A stretch of 64,000 nt of DNA from Virgibacillus_F flavescens (lineage in GTDB: Bacteria; Bacillota; Bacilli; Bacillales; Amphibacillaceae): the NCBI RefSeq assembly GCF_050574275.1, contig NZ_CP192260.1:3410001-3474000 (forward strand). The letters run 5' to 3'. The notes beneath the pieces are model-generated. The model searched no databases, was not told where the DNA came from, and saw nothing but the letters and a program-made list of their open reading frames with translations. The stretch's first letter is position 1. Every line of letters starts with the position of its first letter. Shown piece by piece: positions 34,735-44,460 of the stretch. A program made the translations under genes and the position numbers.

Positions 34735-35289
34735 TTACTCATCCATATTCTTTGGAATTAAATTAAAAATTTCCCCCGACTCAATAACCTGAATAAACTT
34801 CATCAGCCATTTATAGTAGTTTTGAGCATATCGGAGTCTTTCAATATCGTTGTTAATGGTTTCCTTTAACTCTTCATTGTTTGTAGATTCCTGAATCTTC
34901 ATTAATTCTTCAACAGCTTCGTCGGCTTCTTCAATGTTAGTTTCCGTATGGTGACGCCAGCGGTTTCCAAATAGAGAAGTGAAAGATTTGTACCAATCCT
35001 CCTCTGATTTATATAGATCTTTACGTACACCTTTTTTAAAAGTGGATTCTACCATCTTCATATCGGTTAGTGCACGCACTCCTGTTGACATGCTGGTCTT
35101 GCTCATCTCGAGGGCTTCCCGCATATCATCTAATGTCATAGGGTCTTTTGAAAAGTATAAAACCCCGTACAACCGTCCTACAGAGGAGGTGATTCCATAT
35201 AAATTCATATTCTTGGCAATAACCTGGATAAATTTTTCTTTTGTCTCTTCGTATAGCTTCCAGTCGCTTGTCTCATCAAATTCAGGCAA
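34735..35289 (-). CDS. Second GbsR-type transcriptional regulator
   Basis: MarR-superfamily winged-helix protein of 184 residues with the GbsR-type segment MTLDDMREALEMSKTSMSTGVRALTDMKMVESTFKKGVRKDLYKS, about the size of B. subtilis GbsR and longer than the paralog at 30537. I choose a TTG at 35289, because GGAGGG is 7 bp before it; the in-frame ATG 15 bp upstream contains that ribosome site and has none itself. It is inserted between yhaN and yhaM. No betaine-synthesis gene is adjacent, so the target is open; control of opuA or of choline genes elsewhere is possible. Confidence 0.85.
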   Translation of the reverse strand: MPEFDETSDWKLYEETKEKFIQVIAKNMNLYGITSSVGRLYGVLYFSKDPMTLDDMREALEMSKTSMSTGVRALTDMKMVESTFKKGVRKDLYKSEEDWYKSFTSLFGNRWRHHTETNIEEADEAVEELMKIQESTNNEELKETINNDIERLRYAQNYYKWLMKFIQVIESGEIFNLIPKNMDE

Positions 35290-35348
35290 TGGATGTCCCT
35301 CCATTATTTCATTTTACGCTTATCTACAGAAAATTTTATCATTAAACA

Positions 35349-38309
35349 TCAGATTTTGCGAATAGATTCCGTCAGGTGCGTTATATTCCGTTTATTTATA
35401 TTGCTAATAATTTCCTTCTTACACGTAAATAATACAACTTGTCGATTGGCTGAAATAGCAGTAATAAGATTTATCATCTGTTCCATTCTACTATCATCAA
35501 AATGAACAAATGCATCGTCAATGATAAATGGCATGTTGTGTGAATCGCTCATTACTTCACTAATCGCCAGCCTTAAAGAAATATACAGTTGATCTCTGGT
35601 ACCCTGAGATAATTCATTTACCGAATACCGCAACCTGTCTGCTGATTCCACTTGAATTAGTCTTTCCATTGATGGAGCAAAAACATGTGTATAAGCATTA
35701 TTGGTTAGTATGGAAAAGAAATCCGATGTTTGATCCATTATTCGTAACATGTATTTATCACGGTAATTATTCTTAGTTTCCGCCAACATTTCCTTTGCAC
35801 TTTTTAGTACTGCCCATCTATCTATTAATTTTACTAGTTCTGCATTTTCCAGATGAAAGCGATGCATCGTTTGGGAGTGTTCTTCAGAACTTTCCATGTT
35901 ATTCAGGTCGGCTTGCAGAGAAGCTAACTGACGTCGCTTTTCCTCGAGTTCTTGTTCAGCCAGTTTTAATTTACCGCGAACGTCTTTTTGCTCTTCCTCT
36001 ATTTGCGTATTATCCAATGATGTACCTGCTACTAATTCAGAAATCTTCTCCTTAGAGAAAATCATATCTAATTGTTCGAGTGTATCTGCTTCTTTTGCTT
36101 CAGCTTGCTTTTTATCTTCCAGTAATGCGTGCTTTTGATAAAATCCATCTTCCGTTTCCGTTTCAGCAAGCTTCATCAGATTTTCGAGTTCCTGCTGAAA
36201 CGTCTGCAGTTTTTGATTTACACTGCTGATTTGTTCGTCAGCTGCTTTTTTCCATGTGGTATACTGTACAAGCTGTTGCTTGAAATCATCGTGTTTTTTC
36301 TTTTGTTCTACTAGAAATGTAAAGTGGGAAACAGTTGCTTTATCTTCTATTTCCCAATTCTTTTTATTTAAAAACGTTGTTACTTTTTCTGGGATAGATA
36401 ACGATTCTTCTTTCAAATTATCTAATTTTTCTACATTTCTCACCCACTCTTGCTTCTGCTTTAAAATAGACTTTAAAACGTGATAGAAGGAAGGCCAATT
36501 AGTTAATTCGATTGATTCTAGAATAGGAAACAGCTTTCGTTGCTGAGCTATGCTTTCATCGATTCTTATCGCCTTTTGTACTATGATTTCATGTCTTTCG
36601 TGCCACTTTATCTTTTCTATATTATTTGTCTGTAGTTTATCTTCCATCATTTTACTTTTACTTGTAGCTTCATCATGAATAGCCAAAAGACTTTCTGCTT
36701 CTTTTTTTTCCTCCAAAGTGACAGGTATAGCATCATCATTTTCAAAAGAATGGTTCATTAACTGATCCATTGCTTTAATTGATTGTTTAGCAACTAACCA
36801 TTGAACAGTTCCGATAACTAATAAAACCAATGCAATTCCATAGCTCCATGTACGTTCAATTGAAAATCCAATGAGACTAAAGATCAATCCAATCAACAGA
36901 CTACCAATAAATAAATGAAAAGATGTTCTTTCTTTTTTATGTTTAAAGGCTTCAAAATTTACTGTTTGTTTGTTTACTAGTTTTGAGTTATGCGTAGTCT
37001 CATAACTAGTAATGCGATTGGAGAGTTCATCTACTTGAACTGGAGATAACTGCTTTTCCTGATAGGAACCTAAGCTTGAACTCAGCTCTTTCTCCTGTCT
37101 TAGTAGAACTGCTTCCTCTTGCGTTAATTTTTCCTGCTCAAATTGGATTTTCTGTGTTTCTTCATTTAATTGATTCCAGGTATTTTCTGTATGATAGGTA
37201 AGTGATAACCCTTCCAAATCTTCAAGCGCGAGATTTGTATCAATATTGTTCATTTCATTTTTTAAACTTATCTCCTGCTCCTTTAATTTATTTTCCAGAT
37301 TGTTAATTTCTTTTACCTGTTCACTATACGTACTTCGTGTTTCAAGTAAACGTTGCAATTCCCTATATGTCATTTCATCTAATAGCGAATTTTTTATTTC
37401 ATCCATTTTATACTTGTATTCCGAGAGATTCTTTTGAAGGATTTTATGTTCGCTTTTAAGTGGAAGTATTTTTTCTTTAACAGCTTCCCACCTTTTTATA
37501 CCATTTTCGGGAAATGGAATTACTTTTGGATATGTTTTTAGTGCATTCTTATGATTGTTCAGCTTCCGTAGATTAGGAAGCGCTTGTCTTAATTTTTCAG
37601 TTTCTAAGAGTTTTCTATTCTTTTCTCGGATTGTATGTTCAAGCTCCGCTATTTTATTCTTCGTTTCGTCTAGGTCTGCTGTTTTTTCATTGTACTTTTT
37701 TTCCTGACTCTTAAAGGAATGTACTTTATCTGTAAGCTCATCCAGATAATCAAGCTGTTGATTAATCACCGGTTTTTTTCCGTACGGCTTGAATAATTCG
37801 TTTATTTTGCTCTCCAAACGCTTTTCAACAGCATAAATATCGATAGATCCAGTCAAACTGACACCTAACAGGACCTCACCTAGATCCTCTTCATTTAACG
37901 TTTTTAGCGTGTTTAAATCTAACGCATCAAATGAGTAGATGGACTGGTAAATTTGACGATTCATCCCGTTTAATCGATTTTTCAACCATACTTCATCAGT
38001 CTCTACACCGTTAGGTAATAAACATTTAGCTGCTCCATTCCGCACCTCGTCCAGTCTTTCAATTGTATACTCACCTACTGACTCTTCGTAAACAGTAAGT
38101 GAACCTCCCATTTTCCCACTTGTTTTGGAACGATATAGTGCACGCTTCTTTGGCTGAAGCCCAAATAATATGAATAGAATAAACTGCTGAAGGCTAGATT
38201 TTCCGGATTCATTTTCTCCATAAATTACATGAAGATCATCCGGTTGAAAATCAATTTGATAATCATGCCATTTTGCAAATCCATATATTTTAGCACGTAT
38301 AAACTTCAT
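35349..38309 (-). CDS. yhaN: SbcC-like ATPase YhaN
   Basis: Large AAA/SMC-type ATPase of 986 residues. Walker A GENESGKSSL at 31-40, long coiled-coil arms, and a C-terminal signature/Walker B region (LSQGTRDQLYISLRLAI, MPFIIDDAFVHFDD). Unlike SbcC/Rad50, the middle (about 470-515) has two adjacent hydrophobic segments, FHLFIGSLLIGLIFSLIGF and YGIALVLLVIGTVQWLVA, suggesting membrane attachment. It begins 1 bp after the yhaO stop, so they form a coupled YhaO-YhaN pair of the SbcD-SbcC type. Confidence 0.92.
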   Translation of the reverse strand: MKFIRAKIYGFAKWHDYQIDFQPDDLHVIYGENESGKSSLQQFILFILFGLQPKKRALYRSKTSGKMGGSLTVYEESVGEYTIERLDEVRNGAAKCLLPNGVETDEVWLKNRLNGMNRQIYQSIYSFDALDLNTLKTLNEEDLGEVLLGVSLTGSIDIYAVEKRLESKINELFKPYGKKPVINQQLDYLDELTDKVHSFKSQEKKYNEKTADLDETKNKIAELEHTIREKNRKLLETEKLRQALPNLRKLNNHKNALKTYPKVIPFPENGIKRWEAVKEKILPLKSEHKILQKNLSEYKYKMDEIKNSLLDEMTYRELQRLLETRSTYSEQVKEINNLENKLKEQEISLKNEMNNIDTNLALEDLEGLSLTYHTENTWNQLNEETQKIQFEQEKLTQEEAVLLRQEKELSSSLGSYQEKQLSPVQVDELSNRITSYETTHNSKLVNKQTVNFEAFKHKKERTSFHLFIGSLLIGLIFSLIGFSIERTWSYGIALVLLVIGTVQWLVAKQSIKAMDQLMNHSFENDDAIPVTLEEKKEAESLLAIHDEATSKSKMMEDKLQTNNIEKIKWHERHEIIVQKAIRIDESIAQQRKLFPILESIELTNWPSFYHVLKSILKQKQEWVRNVEKLDNLKEESLSIPEKVTTFLNKKNWEIEDKATVSHFTFLVEQKKKHDDFKQQLVQYTTWKKAADEQISSVNQKLQTFQQELENLMKLAETETEDGFYQKHALLEDKKQAEAKEADTLEQLDMIFSKEKISELVAGTSLDNTQIEEEQKDVRGKLKLAEQELEEKRRQLASLQADLNNMESSEEHSQTMHRFHLENAELVKLIDRWAVLKSAKEMLAETKNNYRDKYMLRIMDQTSDFFSILTNNAYTHVFAPSMERLIQVESADRLRYSVNELSQGTRDQLYISLRLAISEVMSDSHNMPFIIDDAFVHFDDSRMEQMINLITAISANRQVVLFTCKKEIISNINKRNITHLTESIRKI

Positions 38310-38310
38310 A

Positions 38311-39543
38311 TTAATCCTCGCCTTTCAACAACTCATTAAGTAACAGTTCCTTTGCTTGCCTTCTTACATAATCTTCATTATTTTTTGTGATGGAGTGGAT
38401 GTATTTCCGGGCTTGTTTGTGCCGATAAATCTCCTCGGTATACGTATGAATTGAAGCGTCATCACTTCTTCTAAGTAATTCGCCGATAAAGTGATTACCT
38501 TTTTTAAGTTCCAGTTCATTATAATTTGGCTGCACATTCACTTGAAAACGAAAAATGAAATTCCAGCATTGGCTTTCTATCGAAGTTTCATTAAACAAAT
38601 CTATCACTTCATCAATTAAACCATCCCGCTCCCATATAGTTAAGGAAGAATTGGAACCCACAATCTCAAGTGTCAATAATTGTGGTATATCATACCGTTG
38701 TCTCTCAAGTGCGTGTTGTATCAATTCTTCCATTTCATATGGAGCACTACAATTGGAAACATCTACATGCAATGTATTAAACTCTAGTGATCGCGTGGGG
38801 ATGTAAGTAGTATTCACATTATTTTTCGTTAATGTGACATGGTAACAGCCTTTGCTGCCGGATTCTTTGCGATTACGTCCTTGAATATTACCTGGGTAGA
38901 TAATAGGAGGGGTTTCTTTTACTATTTCACGCTGGTGAATGTGCCCAAGTGCCCAGTAATCAAAATCCTTATCCGCAAGTTCACTTATATAGAAAGGTGC
39001 ATACGTGTCGTGCTCTGTATTGCTGTACAGGCTGCCATGGAGCATAGCTATATGAAACGGAATTTCCGGATTATGGACGATAAACTCTTCACTTTTATTC
39101 TGTAAAACTGATCTGCTCTCGTAACTGAATCCATAGATGTTCGCGGATGGATTGCCTTCTTTTTTAAAAGTAAAATGACTTACACTTTCTTCATTAAAAA
39201 TATACACGTTATTTGGATACTTAACTGGATATGGATTACCGCTAATAAAATCATGATTACCAAATGATAGATAAACATCTATATCATGTGTGTGTAATTC
39301 TTCAAAAGCTTTTTTTAGCTTAATCTGTGCTCTTAAACTTTGGCGCTCATTATCGAACAGGTCCCCTACGAGTAAGACAAAGTCCACTTTTTTTGTTATA
39401 GCAGTTTGGATGAGATTGTCCAGCGCATCGAATGTACTTGACTGAATTTGTTTAAAGATTTTTTCTGGTACGCTAACTAATCCCTGAAAAGGACTGTCCA
39501 GGTGAAGATCTGCTGCATGTATAAATGAAAGTTGTTCTGACAT
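38311..39543 (-). CDS. yhaO: SbcD-like DNA phosphoesterase YhaO
   Basis: Calcineurin-like nuclease of 410 residues with the Mre11/SbcD metal motifs in order: HAADLHLDSPF, LVGDLFDN, SFGNHDF, AMLHGSLYSN and ALGHIHQRE. A C-terminal capping domain follows. It probably acts with YhaN in DNA end or structure processing. First gene of the yhaO-yhaN transcript; repeat composite B lies upstream. Confidence 0.93.
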   Translation of the reverse strand: MSEQLSFIHAADLHLDSPFQGLVSVPEKIFKQIQSSTFDALDNLIQTAITKKVDFVLLVGDLFDNERQSLRAQIKLKKAFEELHTHDIDVYLSFGNHDFISGNPYPVKYPNNVYIFNEESVSHFTFKKEGNPSANIYGFSYESRSVLQNKSEEFIVHNPEIPFHIAMLHGSLYSNTEHDTYAPFYISELADKDFDYWALGHIHQREIVKETPPIIYPGNIQGRNRKESGSKGCYHVTLTKNNVNTTYIPTRSLEFNTLHVDVSNCSAPYEMEELIQHALERQRYDIPQLLTLEIVGSNSSLTIWERDGLIDEVIDLFNETSIESQCWNFIFRFQVNVQPNYNELELKKGNHFIGELLRRSDDASIHTYTEEIYRHKQARKYIHSITKNNEDYVRRQAKELLLNELLKGED

Positions 39544-39781
39544 ATTTATAAATCTCCCAACTTAATACTTTTTTTCTATTTTATCAAATTCTATATGCGA
39601 ATGCACGTTCTATATGAAGAGAAAAAATTCCTTATCTTTTAATGAGGTTTTCAACTGTCGAGAGCTTCCCCTATGCTTTGCTTCAACAATCCTCATTCCC
39701 AGATCCACAGTGTTCTGTACGTGGTCACTGAAAACGGAACCTTTTGCACAAAATAATGTGGATCTATTTTCGTATCTTCTC

Positions 39782-40245
39782 TATACTGCGAAGTACCAGC
39801 TGGTTATTTTCCACAATGTAACAGCAACGAGATTTCCGCTGCTGGCAGTCGCTTTCCGCGGGCGGCTGGTGAGCCTCCTCGTGCTTACGCACTCCGGGGT
39901 CTCACCTATGCCTTTCCTCCCGCAGGAGTCGACTGCCAGCAGCTCCAATCTCTAGACAAGAATTGAATATCACGGACTTATTAATTCCATACCTTGTCTA
40001 TCTCACAATGCATTAGTTTATAAAAAAACAAAGACTTAAATAGCTTTACCAGTCCTGGTAAGTGGAGGGCGGTGACTCTTGCGGGAACAGCACGAGTCTG
40101 AAGGCCCCGCAGAGCGCTCTTTCTCGAGGAGACTGAAGCCGTGCCCGCGGCAAGCATCCGCCCGCAACGATCCTGGATGGCAGCTATGGAAGCAAACTAA
40201 AAGTTACGTCGTAGTTTACATCAACTACGACAAAAGTAACTAGTA
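39782..40245. repeat. Composite GC-rich repeat B (inverted relative to A and C)
   Basis: Two hairpin modules in a gene-free 880-bp gap. The first (39829-39952) has arms GCTGCTGGCAGTCG / CGACTGCCAGCAGC plus outer GAGATT/AATCTC around a core with CCGCGG and GGTGAG/CTCACC. The second (about 40060-40190) runs from GACTCTTGCGGG to CCCGCGGCAAGC. Ends: ACTGCGAAGTA on the left and a GTCGTAGT/ACTACGAC hairpin on the right. The module order is reversed relative to A and C. The flanking 39544-39781 and 40246-40347 hold nothing I can identify. Confidence 0.8.
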
Positions 40246-40347
40246 GCATAGATATATTTGTAATCGTGTCAAGTAACATATTTAAATTTACAAGAACTAC
40301 CGCTTATTGCATTACTTATATTTTTAATGTCTGAGAGTTGAATAATA

Positions 40348-40385
40348 AATAATCCGAACGAAATCGCTAGGATTGTTCGGATTAT
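40348..40385 (-). terminator. Terminator after yhaP
   Basis: ATAATCCGAAC...GTTCGGATTAT hairpin, same arm as at 18731 and 62771. Confidence 0.65.
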
Positions 40386-40423
40386 GATATGAATACTATA
40401 ATTTTGTACATGATTCTACTATG

Positions 40424-41674
40424 CTATTCCTTTTTGGACAGAGCAAATGCTTTTTTAAAATCTTTAAGTGAACTTGATTTACCGTACATCAGAACCCCGC
40501 CTTTATATACACGAGCTCCGATAAACCCTAATAATATTATCGTTCCAATTAAAATACCAAATGATAAGGCTATTTCCCAGACTGGGATATCCAGCATTCC
40601 AACCCGTAAAAACATTAACATTGGTGTAAAAAAAGGAATATATGAACTAATAACTACAAAGCTTGAATCTGGAGCACTTAATCCAAACATTGCAATAAAG
40701 AATGCAACCATGATAAGAAAAATCATCGGCATAATCATTTGTTGGACATCTTCTGTTCTGCTTACTAATGAGCCTAGCATTGCAGCTAATGTTGCATATA
40801 ACAGATAACCCAAAACAAAATAAATTAATGCATAAACAAACAATGACACAGAAACACCCTCGATGCCAAAATACTGAAAAGCACCGTTGGTCAGCTCATC
40901 CTGTTTGGATACAATCATAAAATAACCTAAACCGAGCAGTAACCCTACCTGGGTTAACCCCAGTAAAGCAATCCCAATTATTTTTGCAAACATTTGAGTG
41001 ACAGGTGAAACACTTGATATCAATAGTTCCATAACCCGCGAGGATTTTTCAGTTGCAACATCAGTTGCGATCATATTTCCATACGTAATCACTGAAATGT
41101 AAAGCACAAAAAGCATAACGTAAACAATTCCTCGTGCCTGGTCCAGCTCCTCAGAAGTCTTTGCGCTTTCATCAAGTGCAACTTTATTAAAAGTCATAGG
41201 AGAATATATCTCTGTAATTGCTGTCTGATCAAGACCTGCTTGTTGTGTTGCTGCGGCCACTTTTAATTGTTGCAGTTGCTGCTGGATATCGTTTTGTTCA
41301 GCAGAATCAGCAATGTTATTAGCAAAATACGACGCTTCAGGGAGTTGTTTATCGTTTAAAGACAGTGTAACTAAGGCTGTGTAATCTTCTTCCTCCACGG
41401 CAGTTTTTGCCGCTTCTTCGGATTTCTCGTATTTAATAAGATCTAGATCCTCGTTCGCTGTTTCCACACTAGTTTCCAGAGGGGTAAATAGATTGCCAGT
41501 TTCATCAATCACGGCGATTTTTTGAGCACTATCATCTGAAAAGGAGTCAAAAATAGCTTGGTAATTAGCTAGACCAATTACAAATAAAAGTGTAATTATG
41601 GTACTAATTAAAAATGCTTTTGACTTAAATCGAGTCATATACGTGTGCGACGTAATAATCCAAAATTTATTCAT
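40424..41674 (-). CDS. yhaP: ABC-2 type exporter permease YhaP (NatB-like)
   Basis: Membrane subunit of 416 residues: one helix near the N-terminus (about 18-37), a large extracytoplasmic domain rich in Asp/Glu, then five to six helices in the second half (from about 185). Resembles NatB sodium-exporter permeases and B. subtilis YhaP. AGTAGGTG supports the ATG at 41674, which overlaps the yhaQ end by 8 bp. Substrate not determined. Confidence 0.88.
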   Translation of the reverse strand: MNKFWIITSHTYMTRFKSKAFLISTIITLLFVIGLANYQAIFDSFSDDSAQKIAVIDETGNLFTPLETSVETANEDLDLIKYEKSEEAAKTAVEEEDYTALVTLSLNDKQLPEASYFANNIADSAEQNDIQQQLQQLKVAAATQQAGLDQTAITEIYSPMTFNKVALDESAKTSEELDQARGIVYVMLFVLYISVITYGNMIATDVATEKSSRVMELLISSVSPVTQMFAKIIGIALLGLTQVGLLLGLGYFMIVSKQDELTNGAFQYFGIEGVSVSLFVYALIYFVLGYLLYATLAAMLGSLVSRTEDVQQMIMPMIFLIMVAFFIAMFGLSAPDSSFVVISSYIPFFTPMLMFLRVGMLDIPVWEIALSFGILIGTIILLGFIGARVYKGGVLMYGKSSSLKDFKKAFALSKKE

Positions 41675-42566
41675 AAGATGCACCTACTTTCTCGATAAAG
41701 ATGTCATTCAACGTTGGTTCTTCCAAATCAAATTTACGGATAAACCCATGACCTTGTAAACTTGCAAAGATAGATTGAGATACTGCTTCATTTTCAATTT
41801 GTAATTCACATCCACCTGTAAGTGGTCTATATTTTACTACGCCTTCAAAGTTTCTTAGAAATTGAAAATCTGTATCTCCATGAATGATTAAATTTTTCTT
41901 ACCATACGATTTTTTTATATCCCGCAGCGAACCATGAACAATTTGCTTCCCTTTCTGCAGAATACACAAATGTTCACATAACTCTTCCACATGGTCCATC
42001 TGATGGGAGGAAAAAATAATCGATGTTCCTTTTTCTTTTAAATCCACCACGGCCTCTTTTAACATTTCCACATTTATCGGATCAAGACCTGAGAAAGGTT
42101 CATCCAGAATTAATAATTTCGGTTTATGTATAACTGCTGAAATAAACTGGATCTTCTGCTGGTTCCCTTTCGATAATTCTTCTACCTTCTTATCTATATA
42201 TTCCGGTACTTTAAAGCGTTTTAGCCATGCTTCAAGCTCTACGATAATTTCACTTTTCTTCATCCCGCGCAATTTACCCAAATAAACGATCTGATCCCGC
42301 ACCTTTAATTTAGGGTATAGGCCGCGTTCCTCTGGTAAGTATCCAATAAGGTGACTTTTTTCATAACTAATTGATTCACCATTCCATGTTATCTCGCCAC
42401 CAGAAACATTCATCAACCCTAGGATCATTCGAAATGTAGTTGTTTTCCCAGCCCCATTACCTCCAAGAAAACCAAACATTTCTTTTTCTGGAATTTCTAA
42501 TGATAAGTGATTTACTGCAGTATTCTCACCGAACCTTTTAGTCACATTGTTAATTATTAATGTCAT
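41667..42566 (-). CDS. yhaQ: ABC exporter ATPase YhaQ (NatA-like)
   Basis: ATP-binding subunit of 299 residues with Walker A GGNGAGKTT, signature LSKGNQQKIQF and Walker B LLILDEPFSGLD, plus the C-terminal extension common in NatA/DrrA-type exporters. Pairs with YhaP. AGGGGAT upstream of the ATG. Adjacent to divergent yhzD as in B. subtilis. Confidence 0.9.
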   Translation of the reverse strand: MTLIINNVTKRFGENTAVNHLSLEIPEKEMFGFLGGNGAGKTTTFRMILGLMNVSGGEITWNGESISYEKSHLIGYLPEERGLYPKLKVRDQIVYLGKLRGMKKSEIIVELEAWLKRFKVPEYIDKKVEELSKGNQQKIQFISAVIHKPKLLILDEPFSGLDPINVEMLKEAVVDLKEKGTSIIFSSHQMDHVEELCEHLCILQKGKQIVHGSLRDIKKSYGKKNLIIHGDTDFQFLRNFEGVVKYRPLTGGCELQIENEAVSQSIFASLQGHGFIRKFDLEEPTLNDIFIEKVGASYE

Positions 42567-42715
42567 TTCACTATCCCCTTCCTACCATGTCTTACGTTTT
42601 ATCTTCTATAAAGTTTCGAATGTAATGTCAAATTCATTATACATGGTTAATACTTTTGTTACTATTAGAGAATGTATATAATAAATTTAACTACACGAAT
42701 CGAGGAGGAACCAAT

Positions 42716-42901
42716 ATGCGTACATATGTATTAACGGTTTTTAAGCAAACTGGAGAAAAATTACTGGATGAATCATTTACTGCTGAAAATGATCAGGAAG
42801 CAAAAAAGGTTGGAAACGCCCGGTTAGAAGACGAGGGCTACTCCGAACATACCCACCGTTGTGTATCACCGGAAGCCAAGCTTGTTTTATTTCATCGATA
42901 G
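42716..42901 (+). CDS. yhzD: YhzD-like small protein
   Basis: A 61-residue soluble protein, MRTYVLTVFKQTGEKLLDESFTAENDQEAKKVGNARLEDEGY..., matching the YhzD family seen between yhaQ and yhaR in Bacillaceae. Ends with THRCVSPEAKLVLFHR. Predicted beta-alpha-beta fold; no known function. CGAGGAGG precedes the ATG at 42716. Confidence 0.82.
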   Translation: MRTYVLTVFKQTGEKLLDESFTAENDQEAKKVGNARLEDEGYSEHTHRCVSPEAKLVLFHR

Positions 42902-42920
42902 GCATAAAAAGTGATGGTTC

Positions 42921-42962
42921 AGAGGTGGCGAATACCATTTGGTATCCGCCACCTCTGTTTTT
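42921..42962. terminator. Terminator between yhzD and yhaR
   Basis: AGAGGTGGCG...CGCCACCTCT stem with an inner AATACC/GGTAT and a T tract, between convergent genes. Confidence 0.85.
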
Positions 42963-43733
42963 TTATTCACCAATAAAGATTGGTTTTCTTTTTTCAAGAA
43001 ATGCATTTACTCCTTCCTCGTGGTCTTTTGTTTGTCTTAACTGCCACTGGTTCTTTTTTTCCTCAGCGAGGAATTGCTGTAATGATTCTTTCTTTTCATT
43101 ATGATAGATAAGTTTCGTACTAACCATTGATTTCAATGGTTGTAATAAAAGCTTTTTCGCAAGAGAACCTGCATGATTTATTACGTGTTGATCACTTACC
43201 TCATCAACTAGGTTCATGGAGTAAGCAATTGTTCCATTCACTTGTTCCATACTCCAGATGAATTGTTTTGCACCATGAACACCTAAGCGCTCTTTCAACC
43301 AAAAATGACCCCCACCATCAGGCGCCAGCCCCACTCCTAAGAAGAGCATACCTAACTTTGCATCATTTTGAGCTACAACATAATCGGCAGTTAGAGCTAT
43401 ACTAAGTCCCAAACCTGCTGCTGCACCATTGATTGCAGAGATAACAATTTTTGGCATCAAATATAATTTTAAAGTGATTTGTTCAATCGTATCCATCACT
43501 TCATGGTAGAAATCCTGATTCGTCCAATCCGTCATCATTGAAACGTCTCCGCCAGCACAGAATGCTTTGCCCTTACCACTAATAATGATAATACGATCAT
43601 CACTTTGTTCAGCCTGCTCGACTACTTCCAATAATTCAATCAGCATCTCTTTATTAAGTGCGTTATATCTATCTGGTCGATTTAAATAAATGTAACCAAT
43701 TTGATCTATACTCTCATACATTACTGTTTTCAT
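42963..43733 (-). CDS. yhaR: Enoyl-CoA hydratase/isomerase YhaR
   Basis: Crotonase-fold enzyme of 256 residues with the oxyanion-hole blocks ISGKGKAFCAGGDVSMM and AINGAAAGLGLSIALTADYV and GVGLAPDGGGHFWL. The last block has Asp-Gly-Gly rather than the usual catalytic Glu region, so an isomerase-type activity is possible. ATG at 43733 follows TGAGGAG; five extra codons upstream cover that site. Substrate unknown; acyl-CoA metabolism. Confidence 0.87.
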   Translation of the reverse strand: MKTVMYESIDQIGYIYLNRPDRYNALNKEMLIELLEVVEQAEQSDDRIIIISGKGKAFCAGGDVSMMTDWTNQDFYHEVMDTIEQITLKLYLMPKIVISAINGAAAGLGLSIALTADYVVAQNDAKLGMLFLGVGLAPDGGGHFWLKERLGVHGAKQFIWSMEQVNGTIAYSMNLVDEVSDQHVINHAGSLAKKLLLQPLKSMVSTKLIYHNEKKESLQQFLAEEKKNQWQLRQTKDHEEGVNAFLEKRKPIFIGE

Positions 43734-43818
43734 TTTCGTACTCCTCATATTTTATTTTTCGCGTCATCTTTACATTCTACAATACTTTACAAATTCCTGC
43801 TTTATGCTTTATTACTTC

Positions 43819-43845
43819 AGAAAAACTCGGCATTCGCCAAGCTTT
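43819..43845. repeat. Half copy of the hmoB-type hairpin repeat
   Basis: AAAAACTCGGCATTCGCCAAG matches the left arm of the hairpin at 10547-10593 with one change; the right arm is missing. Confidence 0.5.
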
Positions 43846-43896
43846 AGTTGCACGTATGCAGTAAGAAAGGATTTATACTTTTTTACCTGCTAACGT

Positions 43897-43932
43897 AAAA
43901 AAAACAACCTACATAAAGATGCAGGCTGTCCT
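43897..43932 (-). terminator. Terminator after yheA
   Basis: Minus-strand stem CAGCCTGCA / TGTAGGTTG followed by TTTTTTTT. Confidence 0.75.
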
Positions 43933-43937
43933 TCTAC

Positions 43938-44303
43938 TTATTCAGCTGATTCGTCTGAATCGTTAGCTCCGTATAATTCTTCTAATGGCTTTGTAATAAT
44001 GCGGCTTACATCATTAATTACCATATTAAGACGTTGTTCTTGTTCCATAAGCTTAGAGATATCTTCATGCTGCTGAACTAACTCAACAACCTGACGTGCT
44101 TTCTCTACCTCTTCTTCTGTAATTTCCTGACCTTGCATTTGTTTTTCCTGCAATTCCATTTGTGTATTACGGAAGTTTTCGAACATTTGCTTAGCAGATT
44201 CGTCACTCATTACTGTGTCGTAAGCACTTTGTAATCCTTTAAATTCTTCACTTTCAGTAATTGCTTTTTCTAATTCGTATGCACTATCATAAATATTAGG
44301 CAA
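43938..44303 (-). CDS. yheA: YlbF/YheA family protein
   Basis: Soluble, mostly helical 121-residue protein of the YlbF/YmcA/YheA family. In B. subtilis the relatives YlbF and YmcA are part of an Fe-S complex with YaaT that affects RNase Y and phosphorelay; YheA itself has no firm role. Starts with TTG at 44303, with AAGGAGG 7 bp before it and no better ATG. Ends in an acidic tail ANDSDESAE. Confidence 0.86.
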   Translation of the reverse strand: MPNIYDSAYELEKAITESEEFKGLQSAYDTVMSDESAKQMFENFRNTQMELQEKQMQGQEITEEEVEKARQVVELVQQHEDISKLMEQEQRLNMVINDVSRIITKPLEELYGANDSDESAE

Positions 44304-44460
44304 GATAGATCCTCCTTCAATTTCAGTCTAGAATAACTATAACAAACAAGAAGTATCATGTATACCATTTCGAATAATCGATGATATATCAGCATTCCTT
44401 TTTCAAAATGCAAACTATTGTTATAATAAATTACAAGGTATTTAGGAAAGAGGCTGTATT

